From positions 7,405,831-7,469,830 of the forward strand of contig CM036231.1 in NCBI GenBank assembly GCA_020631735.1: a stretch of DNA of 64,000 nt, given 5' to 3'. The notes beneath the pieces were generated by a model. It had not been told where the DNA came from, did no database searches, and worked only from the letters and a program-made list of their open reading frames with translations. A program made the translations under genes and the position numbers. Shown here in pieces: positions 1-10,600 of the stretch (position 1 is the first letter of the stretch; each line of letters starts with the position of its first letter). The DNA is from Saccharum officinarum. Lineage: Eukaryota; Streptophyta; Magnoliopsida; Poales; Poaceae.

Positions 1-518
1 TCCTATAAATTGAAAACACACACACACACACTTTCCCCTCATTTTTCTCCACGTCCATAGAACAAAAGAGAGATAAAAAAGCATCTGTGGAGCACCTTCG
101 TGCAGCAATGTTTCCTCAATGAATGAGATCCATGTGCTTCAGACATGTAAGGTGAACGTGTTAACCCCAACATCAGAAAGATAAATCAAACTGTGGACTG
201 AAGTTCAGTCAAGAATTGTGTATAAAAAGGAGCAAGGAAACATATGCACTTGATCAATAAAGCGCTCATCGCTTGTTTTTCTTGGAAGTTCAATCCCCTT
301 GCAAGCAATGACAGCCCTTGTACCTTTCCCTTTTCCATTCAGCCTACTTCTTAGCTTTATTCCATCAGTCTAAGGTGAAGTCCATGACGAAGATCTTTCT
401 ATAAACAAGTAGGAATGAGTGTTTGTCTTTGATGAAATTTAGAGAGAGGACAGTGTGCACTAAAAAAGAGATAACTGGGAGATGATTCAGAAAAGATACA
501 TATACATCCAAAGTAAAG

Positions 519-598
<80 letters not shown>

Positions 599-2338
599 AA
601 TGTAAACATAGTTCGTTTTTGGTTTCCACAAAGCCCCGAACAGATTGGATTACTTTGGCTTCTTGATTTCTTACTGTCGAGACAGCCTGTCTGAATCCAA
701 ATCATTCGACTTCCGCTTTGCAGTGGTGAGGTCGTTGGTTCCTATGAACCAAGATGTTTTGTTGCCAGACCTTTCATGGGTCTACTCCTTGGATGGCACT
801 ATCCACTGGTATATTGTGAAAGTCTCAACAAAGATGAAAGGACCCCATGCCTTCTCTCTCTCTTCAACACTTCCACTAACCTTAGCCTCGGAATACTATG
901 CTTAATACGATCCCCCTCTCCAGGCAGAGAGGATTGAGTACAGCATTGATGGCGGAAGATCTTTGTTCCTATTATTTCAAAGCCTAACTAGGCACGAAGC
1001 AGTGAGTGCAATCTGCTTTCAAGAAATGACAGAAAAGAGCCAGTAACGCTATCAGTGAACAGAGTTGGTGTAAAATCCAGCTGAAGTAACATACAGCACC
1101 ACAGGTGAAGCATATTGAATTGTGAACATTCACTCCACTTGAACATTGACTGGTTCTTTGTTTTAAAGACTGTAATAGTAAGAAAACTGAAAATTATCTG
1201 CCATGGTATTACCTCTGTTATAGCTTCAGTCTACCTTTTCTTATGGTCTCCAGTGTACTACTATCAGCCCTAATAGGCACTATCTATCTTCACAAGCTCA
1301 ATCAGGAGACATGAAGGATCTGGAAGAAGCATGAAATTTGACTACTCATAAGGTGACGACATGGGCAGAGGACAAAAGCAGGGTGCACCACACTCTCAGC
1401 TGCTGATTCTAGGTTGATTGTATTTGGTTGGTAGAAAACCTACTAATCCAGGAACAGGTGATGGATCACAAAAAGAGCGTACATACTACGAAGAAATATG
1501 ATATTTCTCAAAACAGGGAAGGCTATGGATCCGCATGGGCCACCTTCGTTTGAACATGGATTATTCCATGAAGGAATCAATCTCTACAGGTCAACCTAGC
1601 AAGTTGGAATCCAGTGTTGAAAAAGAACCTTTCAAGTTAGGAATGAAGCTATAGGCATGGATATATGTTGGTAAAAAGAGGAATTGAAGCCCAATCACAG
1701 TGGTGAGCACAGCTCTCGCGTCGTGCCCAGAAACTGCTTGGCAATTGAGAAATTATATCCCATCTATCATTCTATCAACTAATTGACAAAGCAATCATTT
1801 GACTGTTTGAGAACAGTTCACTCTCAGATAAGAAAAAAGGCTAAATAGCTTGCATACCACTCCCCATGGCTGGGTTTACCCACCTATCATTATTTTTCTT
1901 CCCCTTGCTAAATAGCACCTGTATCCGATGCCAATAGCTCCGTCTAGCACTCTGTTAAGTTGTCATGTGATCTGCTTCTTTCACCATCTCCTGAGCCCCT
2001 ACAACTACGAGCCCAGCTGTGCTTTCACCTTTACTCAGTGAGCAGGAAAAGTTCAACAGGCAAAAGGAATGTTCTGAAAGTACTACCCCGACATGAACCC
2101 CAGACCCACACTCAAAAACAAGGCAGCAGGATGTTGTGAAAATAGGTACCGAAAGTAAAAGAATAGAACACCCAGGAAAACAGATAGTTGAAGAAGTTCA
2201 GAATACTGTTCAAGAATCAAGATATTATCTTAGACACTGAATTCAAGAAAAGACCTAATGAACTCAGGTGCTACAAATCCAAACATTAATCCAATAAAAC
2301 ATAGAGCCATTGCAGACATGTCTCCATGATGCAGGTGC
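1..2338. other. Intergenic, no gene recognised
   Basis: I see no convincing coding exon here. The stretch contains an (AC)n run near 15-31 and the long (AT)n run listed separately. Short open frames around 365-905 are created by the AT repeat and have no recognisable domain. It could be the non-coding flank or an intron of a gene lying to the left. Confidence 0.5.
519..594. repeat. (AT)n microsatellite
   Basis: About 38 uninterrupted AT units. Reading frames across it give only Tyr-Ile repeats and are not genes. Runs this long are usually length-polymorphic. Confidence 0.97.
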
Positions 2339-2760
2339 CAGTGGTGGAGCCAGGATCTTTCAATTGGGTGTTCCCATTTCCCAAGCCAGAACAAAATGCT
2401 CAGTTCAAACGAAAAAGAAGTTCACAATATCGATAATGATTGAAATTGTTCAGGCATGCGTGAAATAATGGGAATAACAAAATATTCAATGAAATTACAG
2501 TTTAATTTTAACATCATGATCCATTGCTTGGAAGGCTGATTATTATCACTATCCTTAGCTTGCAAAGGAACTGTCCCTCAACAAATGGGACCAAGTAATT
2601 GTTCAAGTGTTGATCCCCATGTTATTTCTCAATTTATTCTTCACATGTTCATTGAAGAAAATACTGTAAACAGTAGCGGCTAGTAGCTGCTACTGTTAAC
2701 ACTAGCACCAGGGGCAGACCCAGTAAAGGGACATGTAGACCCGATATTTTTTGCAAAAAG
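2339..2760 (+). mobile_element. hAT-like terminal sequences (remnants)
   Basis: Two CAGxGGxxGAxCCAG-type termini, the common start of plant hAT elements, occur in the same orientation at 2339 and 2709. No matching inverted partner or 8-bp target duplication was found, so these look like element ends without full elements. Weak call based on terminal motif only. Confidence 0.3.
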
Positions 2761-3920
2761 TTCGAAGCTAGTGGATATCAAATAGCCAAATAGATTTAAG
2801 TTAGGGTTTGGGTGCTCGGTTTCTCACAGCAGGAAGGGAAGAGAAGGGGTGGGAATACCTGGTGGGTGCTCGTCGCCGGCGAAGATACCGACGAAGGCCT
2901 CGGCACCTGGCGTAGGACGGCGGCGTAGGCGCCGTCGGCAGCGGCAGCCCACCCAGTCGTCGGAGAAGAGGGGTGGGAGGGAGAGAGAGAGAGAGGCAGA
3001 CAGAGCGCACGCGGGGTGAACCGTGATGGGGGGCATGCAACGTACAGCCCGGTCCGGGGTTGTTGGGCCCAGGGGAGCGTACCCGCACGGGCCTTCTCTT
3101 GGGCCGTCCCTTTTCACTTTTTTTATCGAATTGTTTTCTTATTTATTTCTTGGGATAGCTTCTGTAACCGACTCGGAGATTCTTTCTAAAGCACATTCCA
3201 CACAAATCACAATGTCCATCAACACTAAACAGCACCTGGAAGACCTAATTTTATCAAAAAAAAAACCTGGAAGACCTAACCTACAGCAACGAAGCGCATC
3301 ACCGACGACAAACCCCAATTCCACCTCAATTAGCACAAAATCCCATCACAATCGACTCAACTTTGGAATAAATCCACAGCAGCAGCAGCGTCTACCGGAC
3401 TTCATCGCGGCCTGCAACGGCGTCAGAGGGGAGGGGCTCTCGGAATATCCATGGTGGTGACAGGAGGGATCAGAGTCCACGGTTCACGGTACAGTGGGGG
3501 CTGCGGGAAGGAGAGTTTTGGGGAAGACAGATGTGACAGATGAGGACCGAGGGAGGGAAGAAGACTCACTTGCATCACACAGTATATACGGCGGACGAGG
3601 CACGGCACAAGACGGCGACAGCGGCGGATGAGGACGGACAACTGCGACGCGGGAGGGAGAGGTCGAGAGCAGTGTGTCGAGGCGAGGGAGCGGGGCGGGC
3701 CGGGCAGATGCCGAGACGCAGAGGGCGCGGCCGCCGCCACCGCCGACAACGCCGTCGCCGCCGCCGGAAAGGCCACAGCCAACAACGACAACTCCCGCAA
3801 CACGAAGCAGCGGGATATTTTCTTTTTGATACAAAGCCACAGGATAATCAACGGACACACACATGGGCCCACAAAACAGAAATCACAAGGAAATTGTTAT
3901 TTACAAGAGCACGAATCTTG
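2761..3920. other. GC-rich block, no supported gene
   Basis: GC-rich tracts at about 2840-3110 and 3560-3800 give overlapping open frames on both strands, rich in Arg, Pro and Ala. This is what base composition alone produces. No domain, signal peptide or splice-consistent gene model was found. It may be a promoter or first-exon fragment carried by a transposon. Confidence 0.4.
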
Positions 3921-4612
3921 ACAAAAATCTAGACCACACAAAAGTGGAAGATAACATGAACAGAAATCTGCTGGAAGATATTTAGAAATCCTCTATTTGT
4001 TTCTCTATCTTTTTTATCTTTTATCTTCTTGATTCCGTTTATTCTCTCCATGGGACACTTCCAATAGCTGGTGGGATACTGGTTCCAGACAAGAGAACAA
4101 TAATAATATTTACTTAATATATTATAAATAAGTAAATGGAACAATTTTACACATTTTATTAAGGTTGAACAATTCTGAAGCTAGAAACCATTTATACACT
4201 ATAAACTTAGAGCAATTGCAAGAACCTAAACTTTTTTTTCTCGTAAAGCTATAACACTTTTCTCTTGAATTAGAAACATTTTTTTCTTCGTGACAATTTA
4301 AAGTAAATGTAAATATTTTTGTGCTATACACGGAACAACAACCAGTGAACCAGGAATATTGTTCTACTCGAGAAAAAATGATCTAGGTGCTTCAACGAGG
4401 ACTAGTGAAGAGCATCGACACTTTGATATCTCATGAAAAAAAAATTAAGTCTTCCTAACGCTCGCTTTGCATTCAGCAATCTATTCTAAGGATTGTCATG
4501 CTAGAGTAGGGTTAAAATCTAGGTTGCAAAACTCTTTTGTGTGTTAAAATAGTCAAGCTTTGTCAACCTTAGGCATATGGGTCAAGCGATATGTTTATAT
4601 TAAAAAAAAGTT
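3921..4612. other. AT-rich spacer, nothing recognised
   Basis: AT-rich sequence with poly-A and poly-T runs. I see no exon, RNA gene or transposon end in it. Confidence 0.5.
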
Positions 4613-4725
4613 AGGCCCTATTCGGATCCATGGCGCTAAAGTTTAGCCCACCTCTTTTAGTCACCTTTTAACCCTCGTGGATCCAAACAGGAGGGCTAAA
4701 AGTGGGGGGCTAAACTTTAGCCCAC
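4613..4725. mobile_element. MITE remnant
   Basis: The segment carries CTAAAGTTTAGCCC near its left side and its near-inverse CTAAACTTTAGCCC at its right edge, with GGATCC-centred blocks between. This resembles GGATCC-type grass MITEs. It abuts the LTR fragment that follows, so one end is probably lost. Confidence 0.45.
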
Positions 4726-5326
4726 TGAAAACCTTAGTTTGGTTTTGGCTAATTGATAAAACCATTGTGGACTAACCTTCTCTTTAAGTGTTGTGATTGA
4801 AGTAAGGTTGGTTCACACCAAAGTGGAGCTAGATGGCACTTATGGTGATAGAGATGGCCAAAAGATGGTGATAAGTGCTTCGACTTGGAAAATAAGAAAG
4901 AGAAAAAAATAAAATGGACTCAAGACAAAGGTATAAAATCTAAGGCCATTTTGTTTTGCCGGTCAAGACGCGATAGAGTGCGTGATCGGGTTTAGGATAT
5001 ATAACCGTACTATAAAAAGAGAAAATATTTAATTGCAATGGTTATCTATCGCCACTAATTTGCATATACTTTGCACTTAGTGACGTGGTGAGATGCATGA
5101 GAAAGCCTGGGAAAATTCCTTGTGAAAAAGCTATCTCAAGTGTTAAAATTAGTTTGGTGACTTTGGAAAGAGATAGCACTGGTTTAGGGCATGTTGTGCA
5201 GTCTAACAAGAAATTCTTGTTCAAAGTGCTAATTTTTCCATGCAGGGGTTCTCAGTTGGAATGGCCAGTCTAACAAGAAATTTGTGTGGCCCGAACTGAA
5301 AATTCCAGGGGAGTGTGGAGCGCTTC
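4726..5326 (+). mobile_element. Truncated LTR, diverged relative of the solo LTR family
   Basis: It begins with TGAAAACCTTAGTTTGG and follows the same order of blocks as the LTR at 57229: TTTGGCTAATTGAT, then CTCAAG(A/G)CAAAGGTATAA, then GCCATTTTGTTTT, then a block around the CCGTACTATAAA motif. The palindrome array, TATA region and 3' end seen in the other copies are missing. This is an old, 5'-only fragment, later invaded nearby by an hAT MITE. Confidence 0.6.
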
Positions 5327-5334
5327 CAGGGGAG

Positions 5335-5879
5335 TAGCCCTGGGCATAATTAACCGAAGACCGAAGACCGAACCGAACTAACCGAGACCGAGACCGAAGT
5401 GACCGAGACCGAAAATTTCGGTCACAAGTTCGGTCTTCAGTTTGAAGTAACCGAACTAACCGGACTTAGTTCGGTCATTACCCTCGGGTAACCGAACTAA
5501 CCGAATTAACCGAACATTTGAATTTTGTTGACATAATATGTAATTTAGACTATTATTAGTGATATAATATTTATTCTAGTGGGTTTATATCAACCATTAC
5601 TCTTATCACTATGTTTAATCTATATTTTGTATTGTATTTTTGTCTTGAAATAGAAAAAATATTGGTATAATTTGCTACAAATTACAATATTTAGTAGTTG
5701 TTTTGTGAAGTTCGGTTAGTTCGGTCATGACCGAGACCGAACCGAACTAACCGAGACCGAACTTGCTCGGTCCTGAGTTTTGAAACTAACCGATCGGTCT
5801 CCGTTTTTAGATGACCGAACTTTCGAAATGACCGAAGACCGAGACCGATCGGTTCGGTCAGACCGAATGCCCAGGGCTA
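5335..5879. mobile_element. Non-autonomous hAT MITE (545 bp)
   Basis: The ends are inverted: TAGCCCTGGGCAT at the left and ATGCCCAGGGCTA at the right. A perfect 8-bp target duplication CAGGGGAG lies at 5327-5334 and 5880-5887, the hAT length. The interior is built from short ACCGA/TCGGT motifs at both ends around an AT-rich centre, and it has no coding capacity. The clean duplication implies a fairly recent insertion. Confidence 0.93.
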
Positions 5880-5887
5880 CAGGGGAG

Positions 5888-6390
5888 TGTGGAGCGCTGG
5901 GGTGCTGTTGCTGTGTATGCGTTGCTTTGTTGGGCCTGCCGCTTGCATGCATGCGTGGAGATCAGCTTGCAACCGTTGATTCTGAGGGAGGCGCCGCTCC
6001 AAAGCCTGAGTGAAAAGGAAATTTTTGCCTCCCGTGGGGACCACTGCCTCCTACATGTGCACGTGAGCCGCTCGTTTTCCAGGGATGCGAAGAGAGAGGG
6101 AGCGCAGGATGCAGCTGCCGCTTTGGCTCGTGGTCGCCATGCCATTCGCTGGCTCTGTGCGTGGGACCCGCGGCTCAGAGAGGAGAGGTGCGTTTGTGCA
6201 TGCTTTTTGGGTCGTTCGCTGCTCATGTTTCGTCCGAGTGAAACGGGAGAGTCCGCCTAGGCCCGTGCGAGTCCTTTGTGCCTGCCGCGAGAGAGCGTTG
6301 TCGAATGCTCATTGGTCGCGTGTGTGGGAAGACAGCTCGTGGGTGCGGGTCCGTACGCCGTTTGTTCCTATACGCTCGACCATGCTGCGA
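5888..6390. other. GC-rich flank, no gene recognised
   Basis: Open frames of about 100 codons exist on both strands, but they lack domains and conserved features. I see nothing that supports a gene. Confidence 0.4.
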
Positions 6391-6600
6391 TAAATGGCTA
6401 GACAGGGTGAATAGCGTAATAAAAAATTCTACAAAACATTAAGCAAAGTATGAGACAATAAGATGGGGATAAAGTCATTTTGCTCTAGCTCTACTTTACC
6501 AAATGCAAGCCACCTATCATGTGCTAGTTACTATGATCTCTATGTCAATATCACACAAATAATTAAGGCAGGTTGCAACTATAATAACTTATAATTTGGA
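6391..6600 (-). mobile_element. Possible reversed LTR 3' end fragment
   Basis: The pattern ATGGCTAGA-C/G-AGGGTGAATAGC, then AAATTCTACAAA, then GCAAGCCACCTA is shared in order with the reverse-oriented LTR at 29806. Similarity is patchy and no target duplication is visible, so this is a weak call. Confidence 0.35.
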
Positions 6601-7638
6601 AGACTGTTCAAGTGGTTTAAAAAGATCCAATTCTCCCATCCCCTGACATATACGGGAATATGGGAGAGGCCTAACATTGCACCTTCTGGCCATAGCCACA
6701 CAATCGTTCCACATTCGCATCAGGCATCATGAAACAAGAAGTAATAAATAAATGGCATGCCGACACATAAGCCATTCAGAAAAACATAAGCAGGCTTTTG
6801 AGGTTGAATATACATGTACATAATTACAGTCTGAGGTTACAGGTATTCACAAAACAAGCACGGTATTTTGTTAAAGAAAAAAAATACTGCTTAACAGGTT
6901 GGGCGCTCAACATCGGCAATAAACAGCCTTCATGCTAATAACAGATTACAGTAAGAGCCACCGGTAGTCACAAACCATATGGACACAAGGCAGCTCTTGG
7001 TTCACTAAATTAACTAATAAATCAAAGATCTGGTTAACCACATAAGGCTACAAGATGATGCTTATGAAGTTAACTACATAGACGGAGGCTAAACCTACAT
7101 ACCTGTACAAACATGAAATGCCCTATGACTCATCGAGGGTTCATTTCACAAGTCAGAACAGATGTAAGCCACACAACAACAAAGCATGCAGTTCTGTTAG
7201 TACATAGCTACAACTACTAAACATGGTAATTCATGTGCGGATGGCCTATTGGAAGGCGCCAGTTAGCAATATTTGTCTATCCACTTTCTTTCGGCACGCA
7301 TAATTCAATCGATTTCCTTCTTCCACATAATTAATGTGAAAAGACGCCATACTAGCAATAGGGCATATTTCAGAAAACCTGCCCTTAACTAAATTAGTGA
7401 ATGAATTCATGCATGTTGGCCTCCACGATGACATGGGCTCAATGGGTCAAATCTTCAAAGAGCCCCATTTGCATCAAAATTCCAATTTCGGTGCAGCCAT
7501 GCCTGCCCCTGTGGCTCCGTCATGATTAATGGCCAGCCCCGCTTCCTGTATTTGCTTTGTCCTTTTGTGCGTCGAGCTTCCAAGAATATTCTCCAAACAT
7601 CCCAAGAAGAAGCCACCAAGATGCTACTTCATCTGCTG
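6601..7638. other. 3' flank of the PHD gene, probable 3' UTR and downstream DNA
   Basis: The stretch immediately left of the PHD stop codon is probably 3' untranslated. A minus-strand frame stays open from 7628 to a TGA at 7455-7457 (57 codons) but is out of frame with the last exon, and is discussed as a finding. Nothing else is recognised. Confidence 0.45.
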
Positions 7639-10600
7639 TCATCCACCAGGTCCTTCAACTACATGCTGACTACATTGCTTCCTTTTGGACATGGAGCTAC
7701 GGCGAGTGTAAACATATCTCTCTGGAGGGCTCTTGTTCTTCAACAAAGCTTGGTGAGAAGTAGCCATGACAAGCTCCTTTTGATATATTTCCCTACGCTG
7801 CAATGTATTGTAAAGCATCAGAATCGATGAGGATAAAATGGAATGCGGACACTTCATAAAATTGTGCAAATACAAATGCAAAATCAACCATAAAAAATGT
7901 AGAACCTTTTTATCTATTGGCTTCTTTTCTACATCCCGTGACTCCAGTAAGGCAATAGCTGGTGTTCCGGGAAGACTCTTGAATGCAAATGATTCCCCAT
8001 CATCCAACTTCCGTTTGTATGATATTGTTGACGTGGAACTGTCAGCGGTATTCCTATCAGTGTCCCTGTTATGCAGAGAAAACCTGACGGTATGTTTTTT
8101 GGTAACTGTACTGTCCACTGTGACATCGTCCGATCTCACTGTGACATCATCGGACCTTTGAATTGTTCCACCATATGATTTGTTATTAACAGAAGTAGTC
8201 GCAGATTCTGAACTTGCTCCAGGTCCAGAAGCATAACAAGAAGTCCACGAAGAAGAGACAGCAGTCATCCTCCTTGCAGCAAGTATGTCATGAGCACATC
8301 CAACCAAATCTTTCTGGTAATCAAGATGAAAAATGTTAGTGTAGAAAAACATCAAAATTGATGCAGTAAGATCAGTTGACCACAACAGAAATCCAAGTGT
8401 TACACATTTGGTTTCACAAGCTATAAGGTTTCTACTTTTCAGATTGATGGGAAGGTTGACAACTGAGATGTTCAAAACTACACGTCAGCAATAATAACTG
8501 ACATCAACACTAAATAGCTGCAATCTTTTGGTGCATATACTCATTTACTTGACCCCTACTGTACATTTGGCACATTTCCTAAACTACACATGTCAGCAAT
8601 AATAACTGACATCAACACTAAATAGCTGCAACCTTTTGGTGCACATACTCATTTACTTGACCCATACTGTACATTTGGCACATTTACTAACACACGGACA
8701 TCAAAATCATCCTCTCATTGCAATCCAGTGCCTAAAATCTTCTATTTTTACTTTTTATGCACATAATGTATAGAAGAGCATATATTTTTACTTTTCACCT
8801 GCCAGACCTCAAAACTACATGGGACAAAGATAGTGTTGCTGACTCCTATGTGCGTCGACAATACAGGCGCCGTCCTAGGCGCCCACCAAGCCCAGGCAAC
8901 TAAGGGGCTGCGTTAGTTTAGGAAAGAGGCTTTCAGGGAGAGATTGTAGATGTGTTTTATTATTGTTAGGCAAGTGCACCTAAACTATAAAGGGCACCTC
9001 AGATCTATAATCAGGATTATCGAAGAAAGAATAAACCGCAGGGGCATGGAGTTTCCTTCGACGGTGGCGCCGGAGGACTCTTACGCCGCCACCGCCGAGA
9101 CCCACGACCAACCTCGCTACCCTCTGGGTTCATCTTCCCAATACAACAACAACAACAACAACATAGCCTTTTGTCCCAAGCAAGTTGGGGTAGGCTAGAG
9201 ATGAAACCCAAAAGAGACGAGAAACAGGGAGACACATAAAGGGACATAAATGGCACAAGACAAAAAGATGTCACGGTTCAGGCACGTTGATTGCCAATCT
9301 CCAAGCGCTCCTGTCCATAGCTAAATCCTTGATATTCCACTCCTTAAGATCTCTCTTAACGGACTCGTCCCAAGTTAGTTTAGGTCGACCTCTACCGCTC
9401 TTTACATTATCGGGCCGCTTTACAACTCCACTACGCACCGGCGCCTCAGGAGGCCTCCGTTGGACATGTCCAAACCATCTCAACCGATGTTGAATCAATT
9501 TCTCCTCAATTGGTGCCACCCCAACCCTATCTCGAATATCGTCGTTCCGGACTCTATCCCTCCTTGTGTGCCCACAACACCAACGCAACATACGCATCTC
9601 TGCTACACTCAATTGCTGGACATGTCGCCTTTTTGTAGGCCAACACTCAGCACCGTATAACATCGCCGGACGAATCGCCGTCCTATAGAACTTACCTTTC
9701 AGCTTCTGAGGCACCCTTTTGTCACAGAGAACGCCAGAAGCTTGACGCCATTTCAGCCAGCCGGCTGAAATTCTATGCCTAACATCTTCATCAATGTCTC
9801 CATCCTTTTGTAGCATCGACCCAATGAGGAAATTATTTCCTTGGCCCTAAAAAAAAGTGTCTCTTAGTTTCTTGGCCCTTTTTTTGCCGAACTTGCTTAT
9901 TTGGCCCAAAAACGAGTTTTGTTTGGTTTCTTGGCCCTTCCGTCAGTTTGATGAGATAACGGGGTTAAGTTGTACGCGAAATGACTACTTTGCCCCTAGC
10001 ACCGAATGAAAGAGATCAGCAACCTACAGATGCACTGTATGGATTTTTCAGGTTGCTTAGTATCAATAATTTTCCAAAATGATCTACAGATGCACAGAAT
10101 CATAGTTTTTTATATATATTTGCACATGATAGCATCATACTGAATATTTAAAATGTATATAAAATCCACAATTATAATTCAAGTGCACACATACACAATA
10201 ATAAGTTCACAAATACAGACGTAGGAATACATAAGGTCATTTTCAAGAGTTTCCAATATTCTCCTTAAGGAAAACTCAAAATTTGGTCCCACATGTTTTG
10301 TTTTGTTTTTTTCGAGCGGCGACGTCGTCTCACTCGCAGAACACGTCCGCGCCGTCGTCATCGACATAGCCCGCACAGCCGACGAACTCCACGGCGCGTG
10401 TGCACCCAGCGGCGGGGCACCACTTGACGCCGCCGCCGCTCTGCTCCACGTCCGACCGAACCGCGAACCGCGCGTACTGGGCGCTTCGGCCACCGCGTTG
10501 ACGAGGTCCTCGACGACGGCACAGAGCAGGCCGGGTCCGGGCACCGCAGCGACAAGCGGCACGGGCCGTCGCACGCGGCCACGTGGACGTTACCGCTCCA

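Noticed and set aside
365..705. Open frames of 60-90 codons across the AT repeat
   Set aside because: They consist mostly of Tyr-Ile repeats from (AT)n and have no flanking coding signal.
2801..3930. Several 100-150 codon frames on both strands
   Set aside because: Low-complexity Arg/Pro/Ala content from GC bias, overlapping one another, and no domains.
5335..5879. ACCGA repeats as a satellite or telomere-like array
   Set aside because: The inverted ends and 8-bp target duplication show they are parts of an hAT MITE.
9017..9274. Cys-run frame on the minus strand
   Set aside because: The poly-Cys tract comes from the (TTG)n tail of the LINE.
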